Shown one piece after another: positions 11,119 through 23,025 of a DNA stretch of 64,000 bases. Position 1 is the first letter of the stretch, and each line of letters begins with the position of its first letter. A program made the position numbers and the translations under genes. The DNA is taken from contig CM048846.1 in NCBI GenBank assembly GCA_026545225.1, forward strand, positions 13,665,975 to 13,729,974, in the 5' to 3' direction. Origin of the DNA: Cornus controversa. Lineage: Eukaryota; Streptophyta; Magnoliopsida; Cornales; Cornaceae. The notes under the pieces were generated by a model. It saw nothing but the letters and a program-made list of their open reading frames with translations, ran no database searches and was not told the DNA's origin.

Positions 11119-11490
11119 TGTTACTAGTCTTCTGGTGAACGTGAAGTTATTCACTCCCCTTATATATAGGAATCCCACCAATAGCATATTTGATTTTCCA
11201 TCATAATAAGAAAAAGTAAAAAATACAATGATAATATTTGTGAAATTTCTATAATCAAGAAATACCTGAGGTATTCTATAATTTTTCCTAGTGAACATGC
11301 TCATTGGGAGATGCGATTGTGAGTAACTAGTGCTACATTTTGGAGTCCGATGAACGTGTTCTTTGGGAGTTGTTAATGAGTTTATGGGCAATGAGACAAG
11401 GACTTAGTACTAGTCTTCTGGTCAACGTGCTCATTGGGAGACGCGGTTGTGAACAACTGGTGTTGTATTTTAGAGTCATTGTAAATGGTC
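11119..11490 (+). repeat. Composite minisatellite array, right part
   Basis: Type B satellite units resume (TACTAGTCTTCTGGTGAACG) and end near 11475. A 140-bp segment at about 11148-11290 that does not match the units splits this part; it might be the missing far end of the hAT element or a separate small insertion. Confidence 0.7.
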
Positions 11491-11534
11491 GGTACCTGTA
11501 CGTAGGAAGGCTATAACTACTTTAGAATAGTGTC

Positions 11535-12035
11535 TTGCATGCTTCGATCTCCATCTCAAATTCGAGTTATATGTGCTATATCATGTTTAATCTTAAGTGA
11601 TGTCTGATAATCATATATGTGTTATATATGTGTTTTTTTCATTAATGTAATCATATATGTGTTATATCATTCTTTATATATATCATGTTTAATCTTAAGT
11701 GATGTTTGATAATCATATACGTGTTATATCATTCTTTATATATATAGCATGTGTAATCTTAGATGATGTTTGATAACTCAATTCGGCGTTTAATTCTAGA
11801 TGGATTAAGCGTTTATTCAATTAAGTGCATTTGATAACGCAATTTGAATATAACTTAAATTAGTAGCAAAATTTTAAGTGACAGACTGACAGGGACATCA
11901 CTTATCACTGAATGCTCAACGTTGAAAATTCAAAAAGATATCAAAAAAAATTATTTTTTAATTACCACTTAAAAACTTCAGCACTTAAAATTCAGTTATT
12001 AAAATTTTAAGTTTTATCAAACTACACCTTAGTGA
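11535..12035. mobile_element. hAT-like MITE remnant with a multiplied left end
   Basis: The segment AATCTTAAGTGATGTTTGAT, with its neighbour GTGTTATATCATTC, occurs three times in about 170 bp. The last copy leads into GATGTTTGATAACTCAATT. The right end at about 12010-12032, read on the minus strand, is CTAAGGTGTAGTTTGATAAA, an inverted partner of the left end. No TSD could be fixed. This looks like a MITE with local duplication of its terminus. Confidence 0.5.
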
Positions 12036-13380
12036 ATATGTGAATTATAAACTTCTCATGTAAAAGTACAACCATCCCAATGGTATCTCATTTTACCTTA
12101 AAAAGTGAAAAGTCAAGGGATCAAGTTTCATTAGCAATAAAAAAATAAATGTTGTAATTATAAATGTACTAAATGAAAAATTATATATTAATCAATAATT
12201 AATTTTTTGCATTTATTATTTTGGTTTAAATTTAGAGTCACCACTAGTGAAACAAATTTCTAGCTCCCGATTAAACCAATACAAAAAATAAATGTAAAAA
12301 ATCTAATGTATGTGTTAAACAATTGTTTTCTTTTAGCCCTTTTATTATATTTCTGATTTTTTATTGTCCAACATGAGACCTTATTGAACATATGAAGTTA
12401 ATTTGCTAATAGTTTGAATCATAACACTCATCATCATCATCTTTACCTTAATTCTATATGAATAGAGTCTGTCATGTAAATTCTCACCAATTAAATGAGA
12501 ATTCATCAAAGAGATTTGACATAAATTTTACAATCAGATGTCTACTTAGCACTTACACACCTCCCTTTCACATCTGGCCTTGGGTACTAATAATGAGAGA
12601 GTCATAAATTTGAATAGGTATGGCTCTCCAATTTTTTTAAAAATTTCACTAGGTACCCTCCTCTTTAACTATTAAATCTTATAAATATTCACATTTGGCC
12701 CCTCCAAAATTATAGAAATAGTATTTTCTGGGTCTACTCTTGCGACAAAGGACAAAAATATATAATTGTAGCACGACTAAAGAGGAATGTTCAAGCTAAC
12801 TTTGCCGCACGAAAAAAAAAAAAAATAGTTCGTGCAAACCAAATACCACCACCTTTGAACATGTACAATTGCCCCAAAGCCACACCAATAAATATATGTA
12901 CAATTAAGCATTAATCATATATGCTGTCAAATCTAAAATAGTGAAACAAGAGAAAATTTTGCAATACTGGATTCATCGAGAACAAGAGCTTATTATGCAG
13001 TGTGTTATTTGGCAATCACTGTCTATTTTGTTTCTCATAAAAAGAAGTGCATATACAGTAATAACCACTGACTACCTGAAGAACAATTGAAGATACATAC
13101 AAACACACATATATTTTGTTTTTTTTTTTTTTTGAAGGTTTTAATGTGATAAAAATTTAACCAGAGTATCGTGTCATGAAACAACAGAGAGTTTCATGGA
13201 TCTTCTTACAGTGGATTCATCTTGGCTCCAAGCGGCGGTCAGGTCACCATGAATTGGCACCTGCTGTTGACTCAGTTATAGAGCCTTTCACAACACACAC
13301 ATACTCAAACATATCTATCTAATCTATTCATAAATGTTTACATATAGATAAAAAAATACATAATCGATGATCATATGTAA
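12036..13380. other. Intergenic spacer
   Basis: Mostly AT-rich and without long open frames. A slightly GC-richer stretch at about 13190-13290 contains short self-complementary segments but no recognisable gene. Confidence 0.5.
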
Positions 13381-13381
13381 G

Positions 13382-13465
13382 TAGGGTGCAAGTCAGACGG
13401 GCCAGCCCAAACTGATTCGAACCCTGTCCAAGTTTTAGTGGGCCGGACTAATTATTTCAAATAGT
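13382..13465. mobile_element. Fragment of a TAGGGTGCAA-type MITE
   Basis: TAGGGTGCAAGTCAGACGGGC followed by AACCC-type words resembles the left end of the hAT MITEs at 2984 and 5096. It fades out after about 80 bases; no right end is seen. Confidence 0.35.
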
Positions 13466-13555
13466 AATAGATTGGATAGGGTTGAAACATTTTTTTTTTT
13501 TTTTTTTTTACGTATATGTAAATAAAGTTGATGGAAGTTTCATTTAAATTTAAAT

Positions 13556-13880
13556 AAATACCTTTTTTTTTCTTGTCAAATGAAATGAAAATTCTATTAA
13601 GAACTAAGAACCTGGAACATCGCGGGGAATCACATCCCGAATACATATGAGAAATACAATCACCAAAAAGAAATTGCAAACCATTGCGCAAAGCATACCC
13701 GCTAACCCATGATTAGCCTTCTTACATATATACTCTACGCTCTCCACAAAAATCTAAAATTCCTTTGCGAAGAAGAACATCCACGTCAACACTATTATGC
13801 ACTCCTTTCCTCTCAACCAGCCCTTGTGCATCAGTGACAACATCCACGCCCATAAAAACTTCACGATCAGCCCATATAAA
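13556..13880 (-). mobile_element. 5'-truncated LINE 3' end
   Basis: On the minus strand the sequence ends in TTTTCATTTCATTTGACAAG followed by a run of A, the usual close of plant L1-type LINEs. Upstream, a degenerate frame has scattered RNase-H-like words (DAQGLVERK; CKKANHGLA across frames). No target duplication was fixed. It may alternatively be a scrap of another retroelement. Confidence 0.35.
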
Positions 13881-13887
13881 TATTTAA

Positions 13888-13918
<31 letters not shown>

Positions 13919-14144
13919 AAATTAATATGAACACAAACTAGAATATATACGATCACAACCGAGATATCCCTCTTCCATTTGGCCGGCTTTATTGATTATC
14001 CACCACATACAATACGTTATACGTACGAACGTATTGAAAATGAATTATGATCCATTCTAATTCAATAATACACGACTTATTGATTGGATATGTCGAAGCA
14101 GGACATGTGGATCCACATGGGATTGACGGAACAACAACGACTTG

Positions 14145-14183
<39 letters not shown>

Positions 14184-15216
14184 GCCACTATAGTTACTAG
14201 TTAGTACTCACAGCAATTCAAGGGCTTAAAACAATAATGAAGCCCACGTAATTCAATCCCGTCATCACAGATCTCAACTTGATTACTTGGGTTTATATAT
14301 GTATGTATATAACCTGAAAATTATTTCTTTTTTTAAAGAATTTTTTTGGTTAACCAATAGGAACAAGGATAACCAATAAATATTAATAAAATGAGATTAT
14401 GTATGTGAACTCTACATTCTTTTCGTGTTGGTTAAATAAATAGCTATATATGTTAGTGTATAATTATATATTCTGCACTTAATTAATCATCACATTAGTG
14501 CATGTAGTAGAACAATTCTTTAATGAATTATAATAATTAATACTATATAATTAGATTTAATTAACAAATTAAATAAGAGAACAAACTGTCCAGCTTGTGG
14601 GTATCACAATTATCGAGTTGGTTGTCTCCACAATCTTAGTAAGATGACAACCTTGTTATTTTAGTGACCTGTTTCGTGCTCTTTGCACTTTCTTTAATTA
14701 AGTGCCTAATGATCGATCTTCTGTATCCTACCTATAGTCATACTTGTAATTTTGTGTCTTTCTTAACTAATTTAATTACATTTCTCATATATATATATAT
14801 ATATATATATACTACTTAATTTGTTAGGTAAGCTTTCGTTGACAGCAGCAACCTCACAGTCACACCACATGCACATTGGGACCTACCACCATCAAAACAG
14901 TGCGCACTTTACTTCATAACCAGCCATTCACATATATATATGTTCTGTAGATTAATATATAAATATAAAATTAATATTTAGCGGTAGAGATCACCAGCGA
15001 AAAGATAATGTCTGGAAAAGATGAAGCCTCTGATCACGCCCTATATATCTATCCTAATTCCTATGCTATATATATAGTCTATCTTTAGGTCTGTTTACTG
15101 GTGATAATTGGGATCATTCGTAACGGAGATGTATCTGCATGCCACATTTCCATTCTCAGGGGGGCTGGCTACCTGTGTCTCTCCTTTGTAGCTAGAAACT
15201 GAGAGAGAGAGAAGAG

Positions 15217-15247
<31 letters not shown>

Positions 15248-18100
15248 GTGTGCGCGCGTGTGTGTGTTGCCTTTTGTTGTAATAATATATATTAGGAAAA
15301 TCTAATGCTGCTAGGCTTAATTAATTAGTCCATTGTGGCAAAGTCTATCTAGACTCGTGATGTATATATATATATATATATATATGCACAATAATGGTTC
15401 TCCATAAATACAAAAAAATACAGCTATCTGCATATCGGTGCATCTTTACTCTCGACATGCATTTACTAGGCTACAAAGATGAGTCTAGTTGAAAATGAAT
15501 TGCTCAATCAAGGTTAAATTTGACAGTTACCTAACTTTATATTTAAGCTTCAGATTGGATCTTTTATCAAATGATTCAGCTTCAAAGAGTTTCTTATCAA
15601 CTTGCTCATAATAATACCTTCATTAATTTGTTGCATTTAACTAGCTTCCCCAACACCCTTAAGTAATTGATGATCTATGCAGCTATTGCATACATACATA
15701 GTTACATACATACATACATACATACATATTAAAATATAGTAACTAGTCAGGCCAGTGGCCGGCCACTAATTTCACGTTAAATAAAATATTTAAAGTCAAA
15801 TGGTATAACTTACTACTCCAGTATGTAAGAAACAGCAAATACCAGTTAATTAATAATATATATTATAGTTCACTTTTCTTTTCTTCCCAAGGGAAATCAA
15901 ATTGTGCTTAATTGCAACACAGTAATTAAAACTTTAAAATTTAAAGAAAAGTATTGTACAACCACTTCATAGGGATGAATGATAGTAGGGACTATATAAT
16001 ATTAGACATTAATATGTTGAATTTGTTAGAGAAGAGGACTGCTACCCGGCCACAATCAATCGTTATTGAGGCCTTTATATGAAACTCCTCTGCTTGATTG
16101 TCGTTAACATACAAACTCGTGACCAGCATGTATATATATATATATATATATACATATAATATTCTGATTTTGGATTGGAATGTAGAGCCGAAATGGCTTA
16201 TTGATGCTAGCTGTGCATCTTAATTGTATTCCCCTTCCTCTGGCTAATACAATTCTTGCTTTTTTTGTTAATATATATATATATATATCTACACACACTC
16301 GATCAGTTTAATTAGTTTGGCTGAGTAAATTAATGACCATGTAATATCATTTTAATCACCCTACATTGAAGAATCTCCATCTCGGCATCTCTTCACCCAT
16401 AATGCACCGGGATCCAAATTACTACCAATAAATATCTGTCTCGAATTAACACCAATATATACGTAACTTTGTCTCTCCCAAAAAGGAAAATGGAAAAATA
16501 TCTCTCTCCATTATTAAAGTCAGTGATTAATGAGTAGAAGCTTTTAATCATTTTTGTTTAATTAATGAGTTATGATGGTGATGAGATTTGGTAGTTAATT
16601 CAAATTCATGACATGGTTAAGTCCGAGAAATTCATACGATGATTTATGGGGAAAAAATAAAAATATTAATAATAAAGGTGGGTGATATTCAGGCACTACT
16701 CTTTTTCTTTTCTAAATAAAATTTACAAATGAGTCCCTAAACTATAGACTACTTGATTATCATATTTTTAATACCATAATAATTATTATTATTTTTTATT
16801 AAAGTCAGAACTCTGGAATTTTCTCTCAAGTTTACACACGGTATATATACACACACTATAAATATATCTAAAATATATTATATAATAATTAAAAATAAAT
16901 TTAATCACATAATAATATAATTTTTAAAAGTTCTCTCCTTAAATCAAACAATCTTTCTTTGATTTGCTTATTGAATTATACAACAAAATTTCTATTTAAG
17001 TAAAACTAGGTTTTTCTCACCTTCAAAAAAAATTATATTTTTCTTTGATTTTCAATTCAAGTAAATATTATTATGCATCGTAAAAGTTGTTTTGCTTTCA
17101 ATTTAATGTTATAAATAGATTTTATTTATTAATATAAAATTTATTTTCAATTCAAATATTTTTTCTCCTATTTAGATAACTTTTCATTCTAATCATAAAT
17201 ACTTTCTCAAGTCATTATTTTCAAAATTAGATAATTTTTCATTCTAATCATAAATACTTTTTCAAGTCATTATTTTCAAAATTAACTCAAAAAAAATATA
17301 TTTAGAAGAAAAAAATCTACCATTATGAAATTCTTAACTTCTTTTTAACTGAGAGATTATATATCATTACTGAGATGAGCCATCTTTACACGTACAGCAG
17401 GCCCACAAGATTGTTAGTAGGCCTAGTGGACCTGCAGCTTTTATGAAAGTTAATAATTTCCATTCCGTTCCGTTCAGCTTACCAATAAAGGATCATTAAA
17501 TAGGATGGGGTCGTAATATTACACAAATGTGCAAGCCAGCTCACAGTAACTAATCACCGATCAATACAAGCGCAGTTACCGCAACTGTATGAGCAATGAC
17601 TTGGTCACCATAACTTGTTAAGAGACACTTTTTGATAGCATTATTTTAAAAAAATTGATTAGAATGTCGACAAGAAAAAGAAAGATAAAAGAAAAGGAAG
17701 TATAAAAAAAATAGATAGTCATATCAATATTTATTGTACCATTGAATATGCACGTCAAGATAACATCAACGTCATGTGATTTTGATTTCATTGTTACGTC
17801 ATATCATACTAATTAATATCGAATTATATCATTTTACTTCTTCCTTCTTTTTTTTTTTTGATTTCTTATTTGTATATTTAAGCAATAAAATTCATGAAAA
17901 TATGAATTCTAGTGTGAGGATTTTTAACTAAATTGCACTTTGATTAAAAAATTTACAATCATGTCTACTAAATTATTTACTTCCATTCTTAAAAAATTGC
18001 GGTAGCTACCAAACAAACTATAATATCACCTTACTTCAAAATTTAAAACACAAACTCTTTTTTTTTTAATATGAAATAATATTTTCAAAATAAAAAATTT
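13881..18100. other. Long AT-rich intergenic spacer
   Basis: No coding region of any substance. Microsatellites punctuate it: (CA)n(TA)n about 13888-13912 and 14146-14184, (TA)n about 14788-14810, 15218-15246 and 15363-15385, (CATA)n about 15690-15728, (TA)n about 16130-16152 and 16272-16288. Two near-identical segments around AATCATAAATACTTTCTCAA (17195 and 17250) form a short direct duplication of about 55 bp. No gene seen. Confidence 0.55.
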
Positions 18101-18164
18101 AACTAATTAAAAAACACGAAAGGATATAAAACAAAGGACATCATGTGTATCATACACATAACTT

Positions 18165-18775
18165 TTGGTCATCTACTATTCACAATACTGTTCAAAGTCA
18201 CTCAACACTTTATCAAAGGGCGTAAGACATAATACACAATGTCATGTCATATTAGTTGAATTAGAAATGACAACAAGGAGTGACATTTTGTATTGGTATG
18301 TGGTGACAAGACATGAATTTTCTGTTATACTAGTTGACATGAATATGACACAATTAATATTCATGTATGTTAAAAAATTTTAATACGAACATGACACGAT
18401 TATTACACACACAACTTGACAAGACATGCGTAGCCCCTTTAAATTATCCCATAAACACGAACAAAATATGTTTATTCGACACATTTATTTGAACGAATTA
18501 ATCAAGTTGTAAACAGGTTGTCAAGTCAAACATGGACACTATACGATTAATTATCGTGTCAATTCAGGTCAACAAGAATACGATTAAGGCAAACTCAAAC
18601 ACATTTTTTTGGTATCGTGTTCAAATTGTGTTACTTATATACTTTGTCAATGTGCATATCTATTTTATTAAAGCTAAACCAAGCGCTTGAATTTACGATT
18701 GATTAAATTAATCAAGTCATACTAAATTAGATAACATAGATATTAGTGTGTCGTGTCAAATATTACTACCCTTAA
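18165..18775. mobile_element. Degenerate CGTGTCA-rich repeat, probable MITE/hAT remnant
   Basis: Repeated words ACATGACACGAT, CGTGTCAATTCAGGTCAA and GTGTCGTGTCAAAT resemble a common class of plant non-autonomous elements rich in GTGTCATG motifs. Ends and TSD are not resolved. The 72-residue open frame inside has no recognisable domain. Confidence 0.35.
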
Positions 18776-19340
18776 CAACAAAGCGGATTTAAGATGGAGT
18801 CCTTCTTTCCGTCTCCATTCCTATTTAACAAAATAAAATCGATACCATCCAAAACCATTCGTACTCCATTTCCGCCACATTTAAATTTGACCCTTTTATT
18901 ATAATTTTTATATATTTTTAATGGAATAGAAAGAATATGAATTTATGAAATGATAAAGCTAAGGATAAGATGATATAGTTTTATTGTTTTAGTTTATGAG
19001 AGTATTTTAATGTCTTTAGTATTATATAGGACAATTTAAGTAAATATGTAAAGTAAACGAGTGGGAATACCCATTCGCGTCCACGCTACACACCAACCCA
19101 AGTTTTTATCACCACCTTCACCCGATTAAATTACTCCAAAAACATCATAAGTGGGATGGAGAGATGAAATATGTGTGGATGGAGTAATTTGTCATTTTTA
19201 AATGAAATATGATGTGGCATTAGACATTAATTGTGCATGTTTTGTTCAAAAATAATATCATGATGATCACACTCTCATCATGAATTCGCATTCTAAATCG
19301 AGATGTATGGCTCAATCCTACAACTGAAGGCTTGCTCCAT
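18776..19340. other. Spacer with CTCCATTCC-type words
   Basis: Inverted scraps (GATGGAGTCCTTC near 18793, GGATGGAGTAATTTG near 19178) hint at an old MITE, but ends cannot be placed. No coding potential seen. Confidence 0.35.
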
Positions 19341-19346
19341 TCGCTC

Positions 19347-19398
19347 ATAATAATAATAATAATAATAATAATAATTATTATTATTATTATTATTATTA
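19347..19398. repeat. (AAT)n(ATT)n palindromic microsatellite
   Basis: About nine AAT units pass directly into about eight ATT units, giving a perfect hairpin-forming microsatellite. It abuts the tail of the LINE-like fragment and may have arisen from that tail. Confidence 0.85.
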
Positions 19399-19690
19399 TA
19401 TTTTGGTAAATAAGAAATTATGAACAAAAAAGAAGAAACAAACAAAGCTAAAAAGCCATCACATGAAGCAAGGCTGCCGAGCCAAACAAAACTCAAACAG
19501 ATTACAAACAAATACAACTCTCAAAAGCATCTGGCAAGAAAATGAAGAGAAGAAGAAAGCTCAACATCAAAGCCGAATAAGCTAATCAAGCCAGAAGAGA
19601 GGACAACTGAATAAACCATTCAGTGAAAAGCCAAACATCGAAATGCCCTTCTCAAGACCCAGAAAGCAGCAGCAGGAGGCATAAAATATT
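19399..19690 (-). mobile_element. 5'-truncated LINE 3' end with (TAA)n-like tail
   Basis: On the minus strand the segment closes with CATAATTTCTTATTTACCAAAA and then the trinucleotide tail, a pattern typical of plant LINE 3' ends. The coding part is absent or unrecognisable. It ends just upstream of the SDR gene promoter. Confidence 0.4.
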
Positions 19691-19830
19691 TTTTAAAACT
19701 AGGTGACCGGTATCCTAAATTCCTAATATCCTATCCTATTTAAAAGCTACACCTTCCCACTGTTCTAAAGCCAAAAATCAAACTTGAATCCTACTCTTCT
19801 GCCACTCGATCTCTCCTCTTCGCCAGCCAA

Positions 19831-19906
<76 letters not shown>

Positions 19907-20009
19907 TGTAATGTTGTATATAACTAGTATATACTATAAGTAGTCGCGGTAGTCTGAGATCCATCGGAGCTTGACGCTGCTGTTCGATCTTTTGCCAACC
20001 AGTACCACA
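19691..20009 (+). promoter_or_regulatory. Putative promoter and leader of the SDR gene
   Basis: A TATA-like box (CCTATTTAAAAGC, about 19734) lies about 275 bases before the chosen start codon. Between them is a compound microsatellite, (TC)n(TA)n(CA)n, at about 19833-19905, which would fall in the 5' leader if the TATA-like box is used. Start-site use is inferred, not seen. Confidence 0.4.
19833..19905 (+). repeat. Compound (TC)n(TA)n(CA)n microsatellite
   Basis: Roughly 13 TC, 12 TA and 11 CA units in direct succession in the likely 5' leader of the SDR gene. Length variation is expected at such a tract and could affect leader structure. Confidence 0.9.
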
Positions 20010-22285
20010 ATGCTCAGATTGCTAACCAGGTGTGCACATGTACATGTACAGTACACTTAGGGCCTTTAGCTTCTCTTATTCTGCTTCTGAAAATATATAG
20101 ATATCAAATTTGAACGGTGTTCTTTTGATTATGCAGAGAATTTAAGATGATATCTTATGATTTGTGCTGCAAGGGCTTGAGATATTCTTCGGCGAGTGGT
20201 GGTAGAAGGTACGTTTCATCGACCGTACCTCTTTCTATCATGTACTCATTATTTAATTTAATTTACTACTGTTAATTGATTAGTACTAACGCCGCCTCCA
20301 ATTAGCTGCTCTCGTCTAATGTTTATTACTGATTGATGGGACAGAGACACACTTAATCCACATTTATATACTCCGTATTGATTAGACGCTTTGCTTAGAG
20401 TGAAACAGAACTTGAAAACTTGGCTATACAAATTAAGAGATCGATCATCTTCTGTACTTAAATAGCTTCTTTTTTCTCAATTAAAATTAGGTTGCCTTGG
20501 GCAGCTTCATACCGTCATACGTACTATTCCCTCCACACTATGATCTCGCTGGTGCTATTAAGTTGAGCTATGTTTTGCACAATTGCCTTTTTTTTTTTTT
20601 TAATCTCATATATATATATATATATATATATACTTATACATCCTGTACTATGGGCGTGTCTTTTGATATTTTTCCAGGCTTGTTATAGCTAATAGCTTCT
20701 CATATGTGAATTGATCACTTAATTTCTTAGCTCTTACATCAAAATATCATCACATAATCTGTTTTTTTAACATACTTTCTAAGTTAGATGGATGCAGTAA
20801 ATGGGTGGTTTGAATCAGATTTTGTGCCTAGCTTGAAATGGGCCACTCTGCCTCTAAAATTTCTATAATAAAATTTGTAGCCTTCACTTTTTCTTCTTTT
20901 TTTTTGTGAATAAATATTTGGACAAGAAGTTGTAATTAATGTGCGTGTTATCATACCTTAAATTCAGGATATCATGATTTCTTTGCCAATACATTTGGTT
21001 GCAGAAGAGAGGGGAGTAGGAATGATTAATGTATAAAAACCAAAAACAAAAATAATAAAAAACAAAAACGGGCTGCTTCTTTTTTTTTTTTTTTTTTTTA
21101 CCCTGAGGGGGAAAAAAATAATGCTCCATCAGTGGACTGTAGTGCCACATGCAACTCAAGATCAGCCACTTTTCTCGGTTGAATTCAATATTGTCAGAAT
21201 GAAACAGATCACCAACCTCTCTCATCTCATTTTCGTCTCATCTTGAAAAAAAAAGAAAAAACTGTTTTAAGCTATCCTTTTTCACAATCTCATTCATACA
21301 TACATACATATATACATATAACTTTTTGGGTTTCTTGGGGTCAATGATGGATTGATTGGTAATGGTATCAACATAGTTATCATGAACATTCATTTTTTTC
21401 TGAATTTGTCTGTGTCCCACCATAACAATATTATTGAGTGTTGATATTTGTCTGTATGTATGACTTCTTCTGATGGATGTTTGCAGGCTAGAAGGTAAGG
21501 TGGCCCTAATCACAGGAGGTGCAAGTGGGCTTGGTAAGGCAACAGCTTCCGAATTCATCCAACATGGAGCCCAAGTCGTTATTGCTGACATTGATACCCA
21601 ATTGGGCTCTCAAGTAGCTAAAAGTATGGGCCCTAGAAGCCACTTCGTGCACTGTGATGTGGGCATTGAGTCTCAAGTAGCAGAAGCTGTGGACATCACC
21701 GTGGCCCGCTATGGAAAACTTGATGTAATGTACAATAATGCCGGAATAGTAGGGCCATCTATCCCACCAAGCATCGCGGATCTGGACCTTGATGAGTTTG
21801 ACAGGGTCATGCACATCAACATTCGGGGCTTGATCGTGGGGATAAAGCATGCGGCCCGAGTGATGATCCCTCTGAGCTCAGGCTCCATCCTCTGCACAGC
21901 TAGCATAAGTGGGCTCATGGGCGGGCTTGGTCCGCATCCATATACCGTGTCAAAATTTACAATACCAGGGATCGTCAAGTCCGTGGCTAGCGAGCTGTGT
22001 AGACATGGAGTCCGGATCAACTGCATTTCACCGTGTCCAATTCCAACGCCGCTGGTGTTGGCCCAGTTGGCCCAGTTCTATCCCGGAGTTACGGAAGAGC
22101 AGATAACCAAAATGGTGAACGGGTTGGGGGAGCTGAAGGGGGCCAAGTGTGAAGAAATAGATGTGGCCAGGGCTGCCCTGTATTTGGCTTCGGATGAAGC
22201 TAAGTACGTAACGGGCCATAACCTTGTTGTGGATGGAGGATTCACTTGCTTCAAAAATCTTGACCTCCCCAATCCACATGCTTAA
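20010..22285 (+). CDS. Short-chain dehydrogenase/reductase, three exons
   Basis: Classical SDR, most like plant secoisolariciresinol dehydrogenase / SDR2a-type enzymes, which oxidise secondary alcohols with NAD. Exons at 20010-20029, 20137-20208 and 21487-22285 (GT-AG introns, phases agree) give 296 residues. Visible motifs: TGGASGLG (40-47) for dinucleotide binding; Asp65 after the second strand, favouring NAD over NADP; NNAG (114-117); Asn142; Ser170; Tyr183 and Lys187 of YxxxK. All catalytic positions are present, so the gene looks functional. The first 31 residues come from two tiny exons and are basic, hydroxylated and almost free of acidic residues, suggesting an organelle presequence; without them the open frame would start at an in-frame ATG at 21473 in intron 2, which the splice site and frame argue against. 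The substrate cannot be told from sequence; a hormone or lignan/terpenoid role is guesswork. Confidence 0.9.
20209..21486 (+). other. Intron 2 of the SDR gene
   Basis: A 1278-base intron with donor GTACGT and acceptor TTTGCAG. It holds (TA)n and poly-T/poly-A tracts. No conserved gene or element inside is recognised; the 113- and 117-residue antisense frames are shadows. Confidence 0.75.
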
Positions 22286-22481
22286 TCCAAATGTTTTGTA
22301 TACCTGTAATCATCATTTTATTATGTTATTCTATTTTTCATGCTGTCATCTTCCCACCCTCAATTTTTTATTTATTCACTCACAACATCGCATTAGTTTC
22401 ATAAATGCTTTGGAGACTCAGCACCCTTCTCTGCATCTCTCCAAAATATTTTTGGCACGAGATTAGCTTTATCATATATAT
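22286..22481 (+). other. Probable 3' UTR of the SDR gene and short spacer
   Basis: T-rich sequence after the stop codon with AT-rich candidate polyadenylation signals. The fossil Gypsy LTR starts immediately after it, so the gene's terminator region directly borders a retroelement. Confidence 0.45.
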
Positions 22482-22965
22482 CTGTTAAAATTCTCATACA
22501 AGATTGGATGCAAATACTTCCTGAAAAACATTTGCGCAAACGAGTCGTAGGGACAAAATTAACACTCGGTCCAATAGACTGAACTGATACAAAAAATGAA
22601 CCAGGCCCACGTCGGCTTGAGCCCATGTGTCAGCAGAAAGCCCAAAAGAGCTGAGTCGTTAGTTATCAAAGGTCTAGTCGCCTTGCCCCAAAGTTACAAA
22701 GTCCAAATCAAAAACAAACTTACAACTCAAAAAGGAATTCAAATTCCTTGAAAGAAAAGTTAGCTGTCAATAAAGAAATTCAAGTCCTAAAAGGATTTGA
22801 ATTTCTACTTGTATAAATAGTCACGAAACTATCAATGAAAAGGATTCTCAAATCCACCTCTGACAAGATCTTTTCTCTTTCTCTATAAGCATTATGTTCG
22901 TGATTTTTGGGTGTGTGCATTGAGTTGTTTGGTGATTATACGTTGAACAATTTTCTGTACCTACA
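22482..22965 (+). repeat. 5' LTR of Tat-type element 1
   Basis: About 484 bp, starting TGTTAAAATTCTC and ending CTGTACCTACA just before the primer binding site. A TATA box (TTGTATAAATAG) sits near 22810. The inner end is firm; the outer end rests on the TG start only, since no partner LTR or TSD is available. Confidence 0.65.
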
Positions 22966-22968
22966 CTT

Positions 22969-22986
22969 TAGCGTCGTCTGTGGGAA
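22969..22986 (+). other. Primer binding site of Tat-type element 1
   Basis: TAGCGTCGTCTGTGGGAA is a close variant of the TGGCGCCGTCTGTGGGAA primer binding site usual in Tat-clade Gypsy elements. It starts three bases after the LTR. Confidence 0.8.
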
Positions 22987-23025
22987 ACGTTTAGTCATTT
23001 TTCCAAATAAAAGAAACTGATAACC

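Noticed and set aside
18165-18383. 72-residue open frame
   Set aside because: It lies in a degenerate repeat-like region and has no recognisable motif.
21238-22279. Antisense and alternative-frame ORFs over the SDR gene
   Set aside because: Shadows of the real coding exon; no motif and poor codon character.
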